This document shows, piece after piece, positions 14,856 to 21,229 of a stretch of 22,547 nt of DNA. The position numbers were made by a program, and so were the translations under genes. The notes beneath the pieces were generated by a model. That model had not been told where the DNA came from. It made no database searches and worked only from the letters and a program-made list of their open reading frames with translations. The stretch spans positions 1 to 22,547 of the forward strand of contig JASHVB010000941.1 of the NCBI GenBank assembly GCA_030039695.1. Direction: 5' to 3'. Source of the DNA: Acetobacteraceae bacterium (GTDB lineage Bacteria; Pseudomonadota; Alphaproteobacteria; Acetobacterales; Acetobacteraceae). The first letter of the stretch is position 1; each line of letters begins with the position of its first letter.

Positions 14856-16034
14856 TCACCCCTGCCGTGGCACCTGCGCGAACCACAGTCGCGGGTCACT
14901 GGCCCGCACGCGCGCCTCCGGCAGTCCCAACTCGCGCCTGACCGTATTCGTCCCCTCCACCATCGAGACGCACTTGTAATGCGCGATGCGCCGACTCAGC
15001 CCCTCACGGCCGAACCCGCAGTCGGTGGTGATGACCAGGCGCTCGGGCGGAATGTATTCCAGGGCGCGTCGGATCAGGGCGGCAACGTATTCCGGCGGCT
15101 CGACCACCGTGTTGCAGTGGTTCACCACGCCGATGCCGATCTTCTTGTCGGTCTTGTACTTGCCGAACAGGTGCAGGTCGCGGCCATCCGAGCTGGCGCA
15201 TTCGAAGGTGATGACGTCGGCGTTCAACTGCAGCAGGTACGGCATCGCGCGCTCGTAGCTGGGGACTTCCCAATAGACTCGCTGCTGGTTCGGATTTCCC
15301 CAGCAGGTGTGCACCCAGATCTCCGCGTCGACGCCTAGGAGCTGGCGGTTGAACGCATCAGTCATGAATTCCAGATCGGCGTCAGTGCAGTCGGGCCGGG
15401 TCGAACGTCCATGATGCGGCGGTTCCTCCACCTGGATCAGCGGACACCCGGCCGCAGCCATGTCACGGAATTCAACATTCATGATGTCGCACAGCTCGAG
15501 CACCATCTGCTTGTCGTCCGGGTAGTGTTCGTTCCACAACATGCTCGCCAGTGCCGGTGCGCAGATGGCGCCAAACTTGACGGGGCGGTCGGTAAGCCGC
15601 TGCGCGACCTGCCACAGCGCCGCATATTCGAGGGGGCCGCGTGTCAGTTTGTGTTTGACGATGGCAGGCTGATACGCCTCCTGGACTTCCCACAGAATCC
15701 TGCCAGGGCGCAGGCCGTGCCGACCCATCCAGCCCTGCGATGTACTGCGATGGCCCTCGATGCCGCCGAGGCGCTCGATCGGATAGAAGAACCACGATTT
15801 GCCGCCGACCGCGAGGTCAAACCGACTGTCGCCGTCGGTGACAATATCGAGCCCCGCCGCTTCCTGTGCGTTGATGATCGCCGCCACCGCGTCGAGGTAT
15901 TGTTCGCGGAACAGGGATTCGCCGAGCGCTGATTTGAAGGACCGGCCATTGAGGCTGAGATCGAACCACAGCGGCCGCGGATAGGAGCCGGTGATCGCTG
16001 TCGGCAGGACCATGTTCTGCGTAACGGTCAACAT
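14856..16034 (-). CDS. Stand-alone MetE-like (cobalamin-independent methionine synthase II family) zinc methyltransferase
   Basis: A 392-residue single TIM-barrel protein homologous to the catalytic C-terminal domain of MetE. All four zinc ligands are conserved in order: His242-x-Cys244 (WVHTCWGN), Glu278 (ITFECASSD) and Cys339 (TTDCGFGRE). TAITGSYPRP at the start and LIQVEEPPHHG in the middle are also typical. The MetE N-terminal domain is absent, as in archaeal-type core enzymes and in epoxyalkane:CoM transferase. It should activate a thiol on zinc and transfer an alkyl group; real methionine synthesis is unlikely to be its only possible role given the catabolic neighbours. The ATG at 16034 follows AGGAGA. 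It has 155 bp of spacer upstream and a palindromic repeat downstream. Fold certain, substrate unknown. Confidence 0.92.
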   Translation of the reverse strand: MLTVTQNMVLPTAITGSYPRPLWFDLSLNGRSFKSALGESLFREQYLDAVAAIINAQEAAGLDIVTDGDSRFDLAVGGKSWFFYPIERLGGIEGHRSTSQGWMGRHGLRPGRILWEVQEAYQPAIVKHKLTRGPLEYAALWQVAQRLTDRPVKFGAICAPALASMLWNEHYPDDKQMVLELCDIMNVEFRDMAAAGCPLIQVEEPPHHGRSTRPDCTDADLEFMTDAFNRQLLGVDAEIWVHTCWGNPNQQRVYWEVPSYERAMPYLLQLNADVITFECASSDGRDLHLFGKYKTDKKIGIGVVNHCNTVVEPPEYVAALIRRALEYIPPERLVITTDCGFGREGLSRRIAHYKCVSMVEGTNTVRRELGLPEARVRASDPRLWFAQVPRQG

Positions 16035-16189
16035 GGATAGATCTCCTGTGTCGTCGACTGACGAGCGCTAACCCCGTCATTGCGCGGAACCGAACGGTCG
16101 CCGGGCCTGTCCGCGGCCAGGCAATCTTTGTCACGGAGCCAGTGCGATCGAGACGGCATTGTTGGTCCGCTGTTCGTGATGACAGTTAA

Positions 16190-17284
16190 TCAGAACATCA
16201 GAACGGTGCGCGCGACCTCGCCAGCTTTCATCGCGCGGAACGCATCGTTGATCTCGTCCAGGTGGCCGCGGCGGCTGATCATCGAGTCAAGGTCCAGACG
16301 GCCTTGGCGGTAGAACTCCAGGTAGTTCGGAATGTCCGAGCGGAACTGATTCGATCCCATGCGTGATGTCTGTACTTTGCATTCCGGCCGGATTGCCAGC
16401 CAGGGAAACTCGATCGTCGCATCCGCAGGCAGCACGCCGACAATGGTGGCGGTGCCGCGGATTGCCAAGCTTTCAATGGCTTGACGGCAAAGGATCGACA
16501 GCCCGACCGCCTCAAATGCATGATCGACGCCAAGGCCTTTGGTCAGTGCGCGCACCGCTTTCACTGCATCATCCTGTTTGGAATTGACCGTGTGCGTCGC
16601 GCCGACTGCCTTCGCCATTTCCAGTTTTGAATCGAACTGGTCGACCGCGATAATCTGGCGTGCACCACCGATCCGTGCGCCTTGCACGATGGACAGCCCG
16701 ACGCCACCGCAGCCGAACACCGCAACGGTCTGCCCCGCCTGCAATCCGGCGCTGCGCAGCGCGGCACCGACGCCGGTGAGCACGCCGCAGCCGACGAGCG
16801 CGGCACGGTCCAGCGGAATCTCGGGATCGATGCGCACGATCGAGTTCTCGTGCAGCAGCATCCGCTCGGCGTAGCTGCCGATGGCCGCAAACTGCCGAAA
16901 CGGCTGTCCGTTGCCTGACAGCCGTGGCGTATCAGCATCGTCGCGTTGCACGAGGCCGCCCGTGCACAGATTTGGATGACCGCTCAAGCATTGCGGGCAA
17001 AGGCCGCAGAACCCGGACAGGCACGCCACCACATGATCGCCGACCCGCACGGATGTGACGTCGTGGCCGACCGATTCCACCACGCCGGCGCCCTCGTGGC
17101 CGAGCACCATCGGCCGGTCAAGCGAATAGCGGCTAATGCCGTCGACGACATGCAGGTCGCTGTGGCAGACACCGGTAGCGGCGGTGCGCACCAACACCTC
17201 GCGACCGCGCGGCTTGTCGATCTCAAGCGTCTCAATGGTCAGCGGCTTCAGTATCTCGCGACAGACAGCAGCGTCGGTTTGCAT
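16190..17284 (-). CDS. Zinc-dependent alcohol dehydrogenase
   Basis: A 364-residue medium-chain (MDR) alcohol dehydrogenase. Catalytic zinc ligands are Cys40 (GVCHSDLH), His63 (LGHEGAG) and Cys166 (VGCGVLTG). The structural zinc lobe is complete: Cys93, Cys96, Cys99 and Cys107 in FCGLCPQCLSGHPNLC. The NAD(P)-binding motif is GCGGVG at 191-196 and Asp in IIAVDQFDSK favours NAD. It oxidises an alcohol to the aldehyde. The pattern is that of class III-like/NDMA-type bacterial ADHs, and S-(hydroxymethyl)glutathione dehydrogenase cannot be excluded. The start is the ATG at 17284, preceded by GGAGGGAA; a further 103-codon open stretch upstream is Arg-rich and rejected. It lies in the same-strand block between the LLM oxidoreductase and the MetE-like gene. 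Confidence 0.93.
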   Translation of the reverse strand: MQTDAAVCREILKPLTIETLEIDKPRGREVLVRTAATGVCHSDLHVVDGISRYSLDRPMVLGHEGAGVVESVGHDVTSVRVGDHVVACLSGFCGLCPQCLSGHPNLCTGGLVQRDDADTPRLSGNGQPFRQFAAIGSYAERMLLHENSIVRIDPEIPLDRAALVGCGVLTGVGAALRSAGLQAGQTVAVFGCGGVGLSIVQGARIGGARQIIAVDQFDSKLEMAKAVGATHTVNSKQDDAVKAVRALTKGLGVDHAFEAVGLSILCRQAIESLAIRGTATIVGVLPADATIEFPWLAIRPECKVQTSRMGSNQFRSDIPNYLEFYRQGRLDLDSMISRRGHLDEINDAFRAMKAGEVARTVLMF

Positions 17285-17656
17285 GGCAGGTTCCCTCCGT
17301 CGGAAGCAACGGTAGGACCAGACGCGCGACGGGGGAAGTCGGTGCGATGACGCTGTGTCACGCCCTAATTTGCGGCATCTTTGCGATCCGGCTCGCCGCC
17401 GACGCCTGCGGCGCCGCCACATTGGCGCGCGTGCCGAAATGACCATCGCGCTCGGCGACGCGTTGGCCGTGTCGATGTGCGACGACACCGACCGGTCGCT
17501 CGCCGCCATGCGCGACGACATCGATCGGCGATTTGACTTCATGCGGCCCGCGCTGCACCGCATTTGCCGCACATTATTTTCGGCGCTGATCACCAGTATC
17601 CTTTACCTCGCCGTGTCAACGGCCAGGGGTTTCCACCGGCTCGGACGCGCCCTGGC
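17285..17656. other. 372-bp spacer, no confident gene
   Basis: This lies between the LLM gene and the ADH gene, both on the - strand. The ADH ribosome-binding site (GGAGGGAA) is at the left edge. On the + strand an ATG at 17439 opens a frame reading MTIALGDALAVSM, which resembles the ALGDALAV motif of SIS-domain sugar isomerases, but the match ends there, no Shine-Dalgarno is seen, and the frame runs into the antisense of the LLM gene. I regard it as chance or a tiny remnant. No clear terminator or operator was found. Confidence 0.45.
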
Positions 17657-18739
17657 TCATTCTGCCGCCGCCGCAGGCTTACGCTGCTCGATCATCTGCC
17701 TGACCAGCGGCAACAGATCACGGCCATATGCGACGTTGTCCGCGAGCGGATCGAAGCCGCGAATCAGGAACGTCGTGATCCCCAGGTCGTAGTAATCGCA
17801 CATCGCTTCCGCCACCTGCGCTGGCGTACCGACCAGGCTGGTGGAATTGCCGCGCCCGCCAGTCAGCAGCGCCGCGCCGGTCCATAAACGTTTGTCCAGC
17901 CGCTCTCCCTGCGCTGCCGCTGCCAGCAAGCGGCGCGACCCCTCATTTGCTGGTTCCCGCGGCGGCAGACCAGCCCGGGCGCGGACTTCCGCGATGTGCT
18001 GTTTGATACCGTCCGCTCGTGCCCACGCCTCGTGTTCGGTCTGCGCCAGGATCGGCCGCAGCGACAGGCTAAAACGCACGGTGCGGCCGTGCTTCGCGGC
18101 CTCGGCACGCACTCGTGCCGTCAGCTCGCGCACCTGCGCGTGCGTCTCGCCCCACAGCGCGTAGACATCAGCGTGCTTACCGGCGACGGCGATCGCCGCA
18201 TCCGACGCGCCGCCGAAATAGATCGGAATGCGTGGCTGCCGCAGACTGCGCATCGCTGTGGAAGCGCCCATGAACCGGTAGTAGCGGCCTTCGTGATCCA
18301 CCGGTCCCGGTTCGGTCCAGATGCGCTTCAGGATATGCACGTATTCGTCGGTGCGGGCGTATCGCTCGTCCTTTGGGAGCCAATCGCCGTCGCGTCGTTG
18401 GTCGACGTCATCGCCGCCAGAGATCACGTGAATGGCCGCGCGCCCATTGGTGACCTGATCCAGCGTGGCAAATTTGCGTGCGGCCAGCGTCGGCGCGACA
18501 AATCCGGGACGGTGCGCAATAAGAAATCCCAGCCGCGTGGTGTGCGCCGCGGCCGTCGCGGCCAGCAGGAATCCGTCCGGCCCGTCCGAAAAATACCCGA
18601 CCAGTACACGGTCGAATCCGCCGGCCTCGGCAGCGTGCGCGAAGTCGCGGATATAACCGTGGTCGAACACGACATCCGGTGGCGGACGGACCTCCGACGC
18701 CTCGCGGTGATGGATCATGCCGATGAATTCGACGCTCAT
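17657..18739 (-). CDS. LLM class flavin-dependent oxidoreductase
   Basis: A 360-residue bacterial-luciferase-like monooxygenase, closest in pattern to alkanesulfonate monooxygenase SsuD and nitrilotriacetate-type enzymes. Visible are FDRVLVGYFSDGPDGFLLAA, the TTRLGFLIAHRPGFVAPTLAARKFATLDQVTNGRA flavin-domain run with HVISGGD, RYARTDEYVHILKRIW, IPIYFGGASDAA, and LVGTPAQVAEAM followed by GITTFLIRGFDPL. It would use FMNH2 from a separate reductase and O2 to oxidise or desulfonate a small organic compound; no flavin reductase is in the window. The start at 18739 is preceded by GGAGTGAG. It is the most upstream gene of the - strand catabolic block. Family certain; substrate unknown. Confidence 0.93.
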   Translation of the reverse strand: MSVEFIGMIHHREASEVRPPPDVVFDHGYIRDFAHAAEAGGFDRVLVGYFSDGPDGFLLAATAAAHTTRLGFLIAHRPGFVAPTLAARKFATLDQVTNGRAAIHVISGGDDVDQRRDGDWLPKDERYARTDEYVHILKRIWTEPGPVDHEGRYYRFMGASTAMRSLRQPRIPIYFGGASDAAIAVAGKHADVYALWGETHAQVRELTARVRAEAAKHGRTVRFSLSLRPILAQTEHEAWARADGIKQHIAEVRARAGLPPREPANEGSRRLLAAAAQGERLDKRLWTGAALLTGGRGNSTSLVGTPAQVAEAMCDYYDLGITTFLIRGFDPLADNVAYGRDLLPLVRQMIEQRKPAAAAE

Positions 18740-19046
18740 ATGCGGTGCTCACTCCTGTGCGCCCTGGCGCAAAACGGAGGCGACGACTTCTGCCGGGCGT
18801 TCATAGCCCACCAACTCATTGTAAGCGTGAACCGAGAGGCGCAGCCAGAGCTCACTGGCGATGCTACGTGGGCGCGACGGTGCCGTGAACGGCCAAACAT
18901 GAGGGCGGCGCCCCACCAGCGATCATGTCCCGGCACTTGGAACCGGCCTTTGCCGGCGCCACGTATACGATGCGCCTCCAAGCGGCTTGTCGCCATCCCG
19001 GAAACCGCACGGACGCAGCCGGGATACCACAGTGGAGGCGGTTCAT
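18740..19046. other. 307-bp divergent spacer with repeat fragment
   Basis: This is the shared upstream region of the LLM gene (-) and the CBS gene (+). It must hold both promoters, though I could not place them with confidence. At 18943-18956 a perfect small hairpin (CCGGC, loop CTTT, GCCGG) sits within a run resembling the short palindromic repeats of other spacers. No plausible coding frame of its own was found; a long + strand frame crossing it is a shadow of the antisense genes. Confidence 0.5.
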
Positions 19047-19481
19047 ATGCTGATTTCCGAAGTCTTGCACGGCAAAGGCCACGATGTGATCGAGGTCCAT
19101 ACCAGCGACACGGTCCGCGAAGCCGTGCGCAAACTCGCAGCGCACCGTATCGGCGCGGTGATCGTCAAGGACCAGTGGATGAAGCCGGTCGGGATCTTCT
19201 CGGAGCGGGACTTCGTGAATGCGATAGCGGATCGTGGCGCTGCTGTGCTCGACCTGCCGGTCAAAGACCTAATGAGCGCGCCGATCGTCTCATGCTCTGC
19301 CACCGACCGGATAGACGCGGCGCTCGCGGCGATGACTCTAGGCCGCATCAGGCACCTGCCGGTAATCGACGGCGGCGTGCTGAAGGGCATCGTCAGCATT
19401 GGCGACCTTGTAAAGCACCGGCTGGACGAGAAGGAGCTGGAGGCGAGCGTCCTGCTGGAAATTTCGCGCATGCGTGGATGA
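19047..19481 (+). CDS. CBS domain-containing protein
   Basis: A 144-residue cytosolic protein consisting of two CBS domains in tandem (a Bateman module): domain 1 about residues 8-58 with DVIEVHTSDTVREAVRKLAAHRIGAVIV and GIFSERDFVNAI, and domain 2 about 73-125 with DLMSAPIVSCSATDRIDAALAAM, RIRHLPVIDGG and GIVSIGDLVK. Such stand-alone modules bind adenine nucleotides or NAD and sense energy state; partner unknown. The start is the ATG preceded by GGAGG with an 8-nt gap. It is monocistronic here: a divergent spacer lies upstream, and convergent cysQ begins 32 bp after its stop. Very common in alphaproteobacteria. Confidence 0.95.
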   Translation: MLISEVLHGKGHDVIEVHTSDTVREAVRKLAAHRIGAVIVKDQWMKPVGIFSERDFVNAIADRGAAVLDLPVKDLMSAPIVSCSATDRIDAALAAMTLGRIRHLPVIDGGVLKGIVSIGDLVKHRLDEKELEASVLLEISRMRG

Positions 19482-19513
19482 CAGCTGGCCCGCGCAGCAC
19501 GGAAGAAGAGGTG

Positions 19514-20275
19514 TCAGCTCCGTCCCATGCAAATGAAGTATGGGTTCTCCCATTCCGGCTTGCCATACCGCAACGGCACGCCGTCGATCGTGCAGACAGT
19601 ACCCCCGGCGGCTTCGAGCACCGCCTGGGGCGCACCTGTGTCCCATTCCATGGTGCGCCCGAAGCGCGGATAGAGGTCGGCTACACCCTCGGCCAGGCGG
19701 CAGAATTTCAGGCTGGAGCCGAAGTTCAGTGTCCGCGCCACTCGCCGGCCTTGCAGGAAGGCATCCAGCCGCGCGGTGTCGCCATGCAGACGGCTCGCCA
19801 CCACCGTCAGGCCTTCTGCCGGCGGTATGCGCGCCCTGATCGGCGTCTCCCCCGCGACGCCGCGCTTCCATGCGCCCTGCCCCACGATCCCGCCGAACAA
19901 CTCCGCAGCGGCCGGCACGCCGACCACGCCGAGCGCGGGCCGGCCGTTGCGCACCAGTCCGATGTTCACAGCAAACTCGTCGTGGCCCGAGGTGAATTCG
20001 CGCGTACCATCCAACGGGTCGACCAGCCAGAATTGTGCGGCGGGCGCGGTGATGCGACCCGCGGCGACCTCTTCCTCGGCGATGACGGGAATTTCAGGCG
20101 TCGCCGCACGCAGACCGGCCGCGATGATCGCTTCGGACTCGCGGTCCGCCTCGGTCACCGGCGAGCGGTCAGCTTTCTGTATCACATCGAAACCACGGGT
20201 ACGAATGCGCAGGATCGCCGCACCCGCCTCGAGGGCAAGGCGCGCGGCCAGCGCCAAAAGAGCTGAATCGTCCAT
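19514..20275 (-). CDS. cysQ: 3'(2'),5'-bisphosphate nucleotidase CysQ
   Basis: A 253-residue inositol-monophosphatase-superfamily enzyme that clears 3'-phosphoadenosine-5'-phosphate made during sulfate assimilation. Metal-site motifs are all there: Glu67 in IAEEE, DPLDGTREF at 86-94, and the second motif WDTGAPQAVLEAAGG near residue 212. VTEADRESE at about 40-48 is the typical first acidic segment, and SGHDEFAVNIGLV follows the active site. The ATG at 20275 was chosen because it starts the family's usual N-terminal helix; the 53-codon upstream extension is noise. There is only a weak ribosome-binding site. Convergent with the CBS gene, and upstream is a long spacer. Confidence 0.93.
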   Translation of the reverse strand: MDDSALLALAARLALEAGAAILRIRTRGFDVIQKADRSPVTEADRESEAIIAAGLRAATPEIPVIAEEEVAAGRITAPAAQFWLVDPLDGTREFTSGHDEFAVNIGLVRNGRPALGVVGVPAAAELFGGIVGQGAWKRGVAGETPIRARIPPAEGLTVVASRLHGDTARLDAFLQGRRVARTLNFGSSLKFCRLAEGVADLYPRFGRTMEWDTGAPQAVLEAAGGTVCTIDGVPLRYGKPEWENPYFICMGRS

Positions 20276-20396
20276 CTGGCTCAGGCCGCAGGACAATGCG
20301 GCCTGCCTCTCGGTTCGATCTTGTTGGGGTTCTGGGTGAAGGCCGGCCGCTCCTCGGCCGTAAGCTCCATACCTGGCGCCGTGAGCGGCCCGGCCG

Positions 20397-20428
20397 CAGA
20401 GAACCGCCCGATTGCGGTTGGTTCTCTG
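20397..20428. repeat. Perfect 9-bp inverted repeat
   Basis: CAGAGAACC (20397-20405) pairs exactly with GGTTCTCTG (20420-20428) across a 14-nt centre that itself can form an alternative AACCGC/GCGGTT pairing. There is no T-run after it on either strand, so it is not a standard intrinsic terminator. It could be an operator-like site or a structured 5' leader for cysQ, whose start is about 120 bp away. Confidence 0.45.
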
Positions 20429-20906
20429 GACCAAGATGCAGACGCTCGTTGCGGCCTGTTGCGAGCCATTGTCCGCTTGTACCCGCCCAGCGGGCTTTTG
20501 CCCAAGATGGAAGACATGCCCGGGCGCATTTTTGGCCCGGCCGCATGGAGGGAACGGCTCGCCGGGGCACGGCTACCTGGCAAATGGCAGCCAGCCCTAG
20601 CGATCACCGTCCTCATTGAAAGACACGCGCTGCGACGCCACGACGTAGGCCGCTGACGCTGTCAGGAGCGAGCAATATTTTCATAGAATCTGGCATGCTG
20701 TTCCGGCAGCAATTCCATATCGAAATCATAATGTTGATCATCCTGACGACATCGTTCGGAGGACACACCGACGCAAAGTTTGCGCCGCCAGCCGAAATCT
20801 CGCCGGATGCCGGATAAGATCTGATGACGGAACGAACTTCGCAGGACCTCCTGCACGGCTGGCGGCACCACTCCGGCGACCTGGAACAAATGCGAACTTC
20901 CAGTAC

Positions 20907-20949
20907 CCGGAATGACGCGGGGATGGAGCAGAAAATTGGTCATTCCCGG
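20907..20949. repeat. Inverted repeat of dispersed-palindrome type
   Basis: CCGGAATGAC at 20907-20916 and GTCATTCCCGG at 20939-20949 are reverse complements apart from one extra C. The right arm continues into a GC-rich run ending near 20990. The GTCATTCCCGG type of end is typical of short intergenic palindromes in proteobacteria, and the copy lies upstream of rpmG. Confidence 0.5.
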
Positions 20950-21061
20950 CCGCCAGCGCCCACCCTCGGATCCAGGAGGGCGCGCTGCCCCGTCGGCCTT
21001 CCGGCAGCTTGACCCAGGTGCCACGGATGCGCATGTTGCGGGCCTCGCGAGGATAAGACCC

Positions 21062-21229
21062 ATGGCAAAAACCAACGTTGTTCAGATCAAGCTCGTATCG
21101 AGCGCCGACACCGGCTTCTTCTATGTCACCAAGAAGAATGCCCGGGCGCAGACCAACAAACTCGAGCTGAAGAAATACGACCCGGTGGCGCGCAAGCACG
21201 TCCTGTTCAAGGAAGCCAAGATCAAGTAG
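21062..21229 (+). CDS. rpmG: 50S ribosomal protein L33
   Basis: A 55-residue basic protein of the large ribosomal subunit. It starts [20 protein letters not shown], continues [20 protein letters not shown] and ends [11 protein letters not shown], the usual alphaproteobacterial form. The zinc-ribbon cysteines of the C+ type are absent, so this is the zinc-free paralogue. The start is the ATG preceded by GAGGA with an 8-nt gap; the upstream open frame is spacer. Its last 8 bp overlap the end of convergent pleD. Closeness of rpmG and pleD is known in other alphaproteobacteria and supports both calls. Confidence 0.98.
   Translation: MAKTNVVQIKLVSSADTGFFYVTKKNARAQTNKLELKKYDPVARKHVLFKEAKIK

Larger units (their letters stand above)
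20276..21061. other. 0.8-kb gene-poor spacer with hairpins
   Basis: This lies between divergent cysQ and rpmG. A - strand frame at 20281-20616 ends 5 bp before cysQ (C-terminus ...NPNKIEPRGRPHC), and short frames at 20662-20715 (-) and 20695-20817 (+, 40 residues) exist, but none has a recognised domain or ribosome site. A notably AT-richer patch lies around 20668-20755, unlike the surrounding DNA. Two hairpins are clear: CAGAGAACC/GGTTCTCTG at 20397-20428, and CCGGAATGAC with GTCATTCCCGG at 20907-20949. The rpmG promoter should lie near the right edge; TTGACC at 21009-21014 is a possible -35 box with a poor -10. Confidence 0.45.

Noticed and set aside
16076..16186. Possible riboswitch or leader upstream of the MetE-like gene
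   Set aside because: No SAM or cobalamin riboswitch core (such as a B12 box) is visible. The segment is better explained as a degraded copy of the dispersed repeat beginning GTCATTGCGCGGA.
17285..17593. Upstream extension of the alcohol dehydrogenase by 103 codons
   Set aside because: The added residues are Arg/Ser-rich noise, and a strong GGAGGGAA site sits just before the ATG at 17284.
17439..17792. + strand frame starting MTIALGDALAVSM, resembling the SIS-domain sugar isomerase motif
   Set aside because: Similarity stops after about a dozen residues, no Shine-Dalgarno is present and the frame runs antisense into the LLM gene.
17996..20266. A 756-codon open frame on the + strand crossing the LLM gene, the CBS gene and cysQ
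   Set aside because: It is antisense to two well-recognised genes, out of frame with the CBS gene, Arg/Pro-rich and without any family motif. Long antisense frames are expected in GC-rich DNA.
20281..20616. - strand 111-codon frame ending just before cysQ
   Set aside because: The position would suit an operon partner, but the composition is Arg/Ser/Pro-rich, no start has a ribosome site and I recognise no family. Left inside the spacer entry.
20695..20817. + strand 40-codon frame in the AT-rich patch
   Set aside because: The nearest AGGAG is about 26 nt upstream of the ATG, too far to serve it, and there is no recognisable domain.
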